Origin: Fundicoccus sp052116145
Lineage (GTDB): Bacteria; Bacillota; Bacilli; Lactobacillales; Aerococcaceae
NCBI RefSeq assembly: GCF_052116145.1
Contig: NZ_JBQKLQ010000005.1
Location: forward strand, 62,001-126,000
DNA length: 64,000 nucleotides
Direction: 5' to 3'
Below, piece by piece: positions 61,506-64,000 of this stretch (the first letter of the stretch is position 1; each line of letters starts with the position of its first letter). The notes below the pieces were generated by a model that made no database searches, was not told the origin of the DNA, and saw only the letters and a list, made by a program, of their open reading frames with translations. The translations under genes and the position numbers were made by a program.

Positions 61506-62651
61506 TCAAAGACTTTTATCCAACAGCTCCAACCCATAATTTTCTATTTGTCCATTTACCGCTGAATCAATCCACTCAATAATGTTCTTCTCATTTCCTA
61601 ATGAATCGAATGGGTCTCCATTAAGTATGGTATGCTGTGTGTTTTGAGTTTTAGGATCTTCTTTTAAACTCCAAATATAAATACCTATTCCTGGAATGTC
61701 CTCTTGTAATTGTCCTACCATTGTCTTCAAATGAGATTGGTATTGGTCTCCTAATTCTTTCGTATTCGCCATTTCCCCACTATCTATATAGGATTGATAC
61801 TGGAGCAGTGTATCATCCCTGTATGAAGAATCAAACAAAATTTTAACTCTATCGCCTCTTTTTTGATAAAGTGCATTCAAGCTATCCAACACTATATTAT
61901 TTCCTTTTAAAGGTTCTGAAATCTTTTCAGGTGATTTCCACAAGTTCACAGCTGTTTTATTCCAATCATCATATAAGATTAATGCTGAATCAACTGCAAC
62001 AGTCACATTGTTAGCAGATGGAAATCTATCTATCACATCATCTGCTAATAAGGATGTTGCAAACGCTCCTGCTGAAAATCCTGTAACTAGCAATGTATCT
62101 GGTTCATCAATGTACTTTTTAGCCTCATTAACAAAGTTGGAATAGTTTGTATACCCTTGATGATAAACTGTTTTTTCTTTTCCATCTTCAGTATAGGTAT
62201 ACTCTCCTGTTCCCGTATGAAAATCTCCAGAAGCATAGGGTATCACCAAAAAAGACCAATCTTTGAATGGATTTTTATCGCTATCAGACCCAATTCCTAA
62301 TTGAGCAACAAAATCCTGTCCCATCATGTTGGTAGCAAAAAATTCTTTGCCCCCTTTTGAAGTCTCATCATTAATACTTACGCCACCACCGAAGAAATAG
62401 ACAACGACTTTATTTTCAGTTCCTTTTCTAAAAATCCCATGCCACTCGCTCCCATCGGAGGATTTTGTCCCCTCAGGTGTAACACGATACCATTTACCTA
62501 TTTCTGGATCCCCCGTTAATTCAGGGAATGATTTGAGAAATGTCATCTTCAATGTAATAAATACGGCTAAAAGTAGTACTATAATGATTGAAAAAATTAT
62601 ACCTACTATTTTAAACTTTCGTTTTTTCTTTTTTTTCAAAATGGCTTCCAT
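61506..62651 (-). CDS. Membrane-anchored pectinacetylesterase-family hydrolase
   Basis: A 381-residue protein with a polybasic start and one membrane helix (residues 15-33), leaving the enzyme outside. The PAE/Notum-like domain shows VVVYFFGGGVSINDET (oxyanion loop), LLVTGFSAGAFATSLL (nucleophile serine), and HTILNGDPF (histidine near the C-terminus). Family members deacetylate polysaccharides or lipid-modified proteins. Its substrate here is unknown. Downstream of a second anchored hydrolase by 26 bases, so one operon. Confidence 0.75.
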   Translation of the reverse strand: MEAILKKKKKRKFKIVGIIFSIIIVLLLAVFITLKMTFLKSFPELTGDPEIGKWYRVTPEGTKSSDGSEWHGIFRKGTENKVVVYFFGGGVSINDETSKGGKEFFATNMMGQDFVAQLGIGSDSDKNPFKDWSFLVIPYASGDFHTGTGEYTYTEDGKEKTVYHQGYTNYSNFVNEAKKYIDEPDTLLVTGFSAGAFATSLLADDVIDRFPSANNVTVAVDSALILYDDWNKTAVNLWKSPEKISEPLKGNNIVLDSLNALYQKRGDRVKILFDSSYRDDTLLQYQSYIDSGEMANTKELGDQYQSHLKTMVGQLQEDIPGIGIYIWSLKEDPKTQNTQHTILNGDPFDSLGNEKNIIEWIDSAVNGQIENYGLELLDKSL

Positions 62652-62677
62652 ACTAATTCTCCTTGAAATCTAGTTTA

Positions 62678-63643
62678 TTATTGATTTTTCTCGATATCCT
62701 GCCAATTTGTATTGGTTAATATCTCTGCTTGCTCACCAACAAAGGATTTTTTGGCTTCTTCATCCCCATAAAGCTGATATAACATCCAAGCAGTCATATA
62801 CCCATCAGAACGTTCAAGCATATCCTCGTGCTCGGCACCAGATGCTCTCGCACGAATTTTTGCAACATCTTCAGGAATTTTTTCATAAATCTCAATCATA
62901 TCCTTTAAAGGACTCACACCCGCAAATTCTTTTGTAACATCTTCTACACCAGCATCATCTGATTTTCCTGTTCCCGCTACCATAAAATATGGAATTCTTA
63001 TTTTACTTATATCATAATCCCAACCCATATTCGTAGCGAGTAATGGATATGCAGCACTTCCTGTGAAGATTGTTTTATATGTTTTGCCGTTTTCATACTT
63101 TGTCACAGCTGCCAACGCTCCAGCTCCCCCCTGTGAGTAACCGATGATAGCAATATTTTCTTGATTAATTTTATCCGATAACACACTCTCGGTCCCAAGA
63201 GAAAGTACAAAATCCAGCGTTTTGGAAGCCGTCTCACCTGTCCCCGTTTGCGGATCATCATTGCCAACTACAATAAATCCCCAACTTGCCAGTCTATCAA
63301 AAAAGGGTTTGTAATTGACTGCTCTAGTACTACTCGCATTGACTACGAGTATCATTGGGTACTTTTTATTCGTATTCTCCAATTCTTTTGGATACCAGAT
63401 GCGTATCTTTTGGATACTTTGGTTATCAGAGTCGAATTCTGTATATGCTGTTTCAAAATCACCTCGATTGGAATACTTCATTTCAACCATCGAATCACTC
63501 TTAAAATCCTTATAGTATTCATCGGTAAGATATGCCTTTCCTTCGTCCATCTTGCCTTTGATAAACAGCACACTGATTATAATCACAATGACAATCATAA
63601 TAATCAATAAGGCTATACCAAATATTTTCAATAATTTTTTCAT
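62678..63643 (-). CDS. Membrane-anchored alpha/beta hydrolase
   Basis: A 321-residue protein with an N-terminal helix (residues 5-30) followed by a dienelactone-hydrolase/chlorophyllase-like alpha/beta hydrolase: KYPMILVVNASSTRAVNYKP (oxyanion region), IAIIGYSQGGAGALAAV (nucleophile), and EHEDML (histidine). AGGAG six bases before ATG 63643. Probable partner of the anchored esterase downstream; substrate unknown. Confidence 0.78.
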   Translation of the reverse strand: MKKLLKIFGIALLIIMIVIVIIISVLFIKGKMDEGKAYLTDEYYKDFKSDSMVEMKYSNRGDFETAYTEFDSDNQSIQKIRIWYPKELENTNKKYPMILVVNASSTRAVNYKPFFDRLASWGFIVVGNDDPQTGTGETASKTLDFVLSLGTESVLSDKINQENIAIIGYSQGGAGALAAVTKYENGKTYKTIFTGSAAYPLLATNMGWDYDISKIRIPYFMVAGTGKSDDAGVEDVTKEFAGVSPLKDMIEIYEKIPEDVAKIRARASGAEHEDMLERSDGYMTAWMLYQLYGDEEAKKSFVGEQAEILTNTNWQDIEKNQ

Positions 63644-63744
63644 AACAAATCTCCTAATAAAATCAAGTTAACTTATGGATCAATTCACGCAAAATATAAA
63701 AAACCTCTTGATGATAAGACCATCATTCGAAATGATCTGACGCA

Positions 63745-64000
63745 TTATTTCGTTTTATCATTCAAGAAATCAATCAAACGGTCAAACGCCTCCTTTGCAA
63801 TCGGATCTGTGCGCTCTGCACCAATAAAGCCATGATCTTTGATCTCACCATATTCTATGTATGGATCAACAAGAATATTTTCACCTCCAAGCTCATTAAG
63901 TTTATTGTGCATGACATTCATATCGTGCCTATATTCACTTCCGAGCAAAAAAGCACTAGGATATTCCGCCGTTAAGCTTTCCATGTTGTTATATTTCAGA
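63745..64000 (-). CDS. Alpha/beta hydrolase, C-terminal part (runs off the window)
   Basis: The last 84 or so codons of an alpha/beta hydrolase: PSAFLLGSEYRHDMNVMHNK and KDHGFIGAERTDPIAKEAFD, which carry the late catalytic Asp (DPY...) and His (DHGF) of esterases/lipases of this fold. The frame is open to base 64000. Another hydrolase beside the two anchored ones suggests a small family cluster. Confidence 0.7.
   Translation of the reverse strand, partial: LKYNNMESLTAEYPSAFLLGSEYRHDMNVMHNKLNELGGENILVDPYIEYGEIKDHGFIGAERTDPIAKEAFDRLIDFLNDKTK

Overview
The window comes from a low-GC Gram-positive bacterium. Most start codons have AGGAGG-type ribosome binding sites, and intrinsic terminators, a T-box, an S-box, luxS and several phospho-beta-glucosidases are present. 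The gene set points to Lactobacillales, most likely Aerococcaceae (Facklamia-like): notably a ribonucleotide reductase small subunit with its own ATP-cone, and RNase HI with a viroplasmin domain. This placement is an inference from gene content, not a database match.

Layout. Positions 1-4916 hold a minus-strand, tightly overlapping five-gene operon: CarS-like CDP-alcohol synthase, PEP-synthase/rifampicin-phosphotransferase-like enzyme, phosphatidylserine synthase, phosphatidylserine decarboxylase, and a UbiA prenyltransferase cut by the window edge. Four of the five match, by family, the later steps of archaeal-type phospholipid synthesis. A dead AraC/GyrI regulator and a transposase remnant follow. 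From 6.8 to 16.7 kb lie housekeeping and stress genes: a ferric-reductase-like flavoprotein, glutathione transferase, DD-peptidase, exonuclease III, RNase HI, a VOC protein, an S41-like exported protein and a macro-domain protein. A GH4/GH1 phospho-beta-glucosidase pair (17.5-20.3 kb) is followed by a striking array of 18 copies of a 31-bp interrupted palindrome (20.8-21.4 kb).

From 21.5 to 38.7 kb: PhnA, a DUF2130 protein, a GGDEF protein, a cyclase-family hydrolase, GNAT, an FAD oxidoreductase, tRNA-Ala(GGC), a pentapeptide-repeat protein, a CDF transporter, an Lmo0937-type 51-residue membrane protein, an S66 peptidase, MATE, YitT/YczE and YfcC transporters (YfcC with cre boxes), and an unusual glucose-6-phosphate dehydrogenase. 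At 38.9 kb a complete promoter and SAM-I riboswitch precede a 99-residue protein of unknown function. Next come nrdH-nrdB (ATP-cone type, no nrdA in view), a second beta-glucoside locus (two GH1 enzymes, HAD phosphatase, divergent RpiR regulator), an RsgA-type GTPase, a DUF1275 membrane protein, and an Rrf2-thioredoxin reductase-methyltransferase locus with two copies of one operator.

From 53.6 to 57.4 kb a methionine T-box leads an operon of SDR, M20 amidohydrolase, luxS and a MetQ-like binding protein. From 57.4 to 61.3 kb the DNA is a graveyard: a Fic gene with a premature stop, a frameshifted histidine phosphatase, a serine-recombinase tail, GyrI-domain and methyltransferase-like tails, duplicated 80-bp elements and IS21-like terminal repeats, around one intact NTF2-like gene. 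The right end carries three minus-strand alpha/beta-hydrolase-like genes; two are anchored outside the membrane and the third is cut by the window edge.
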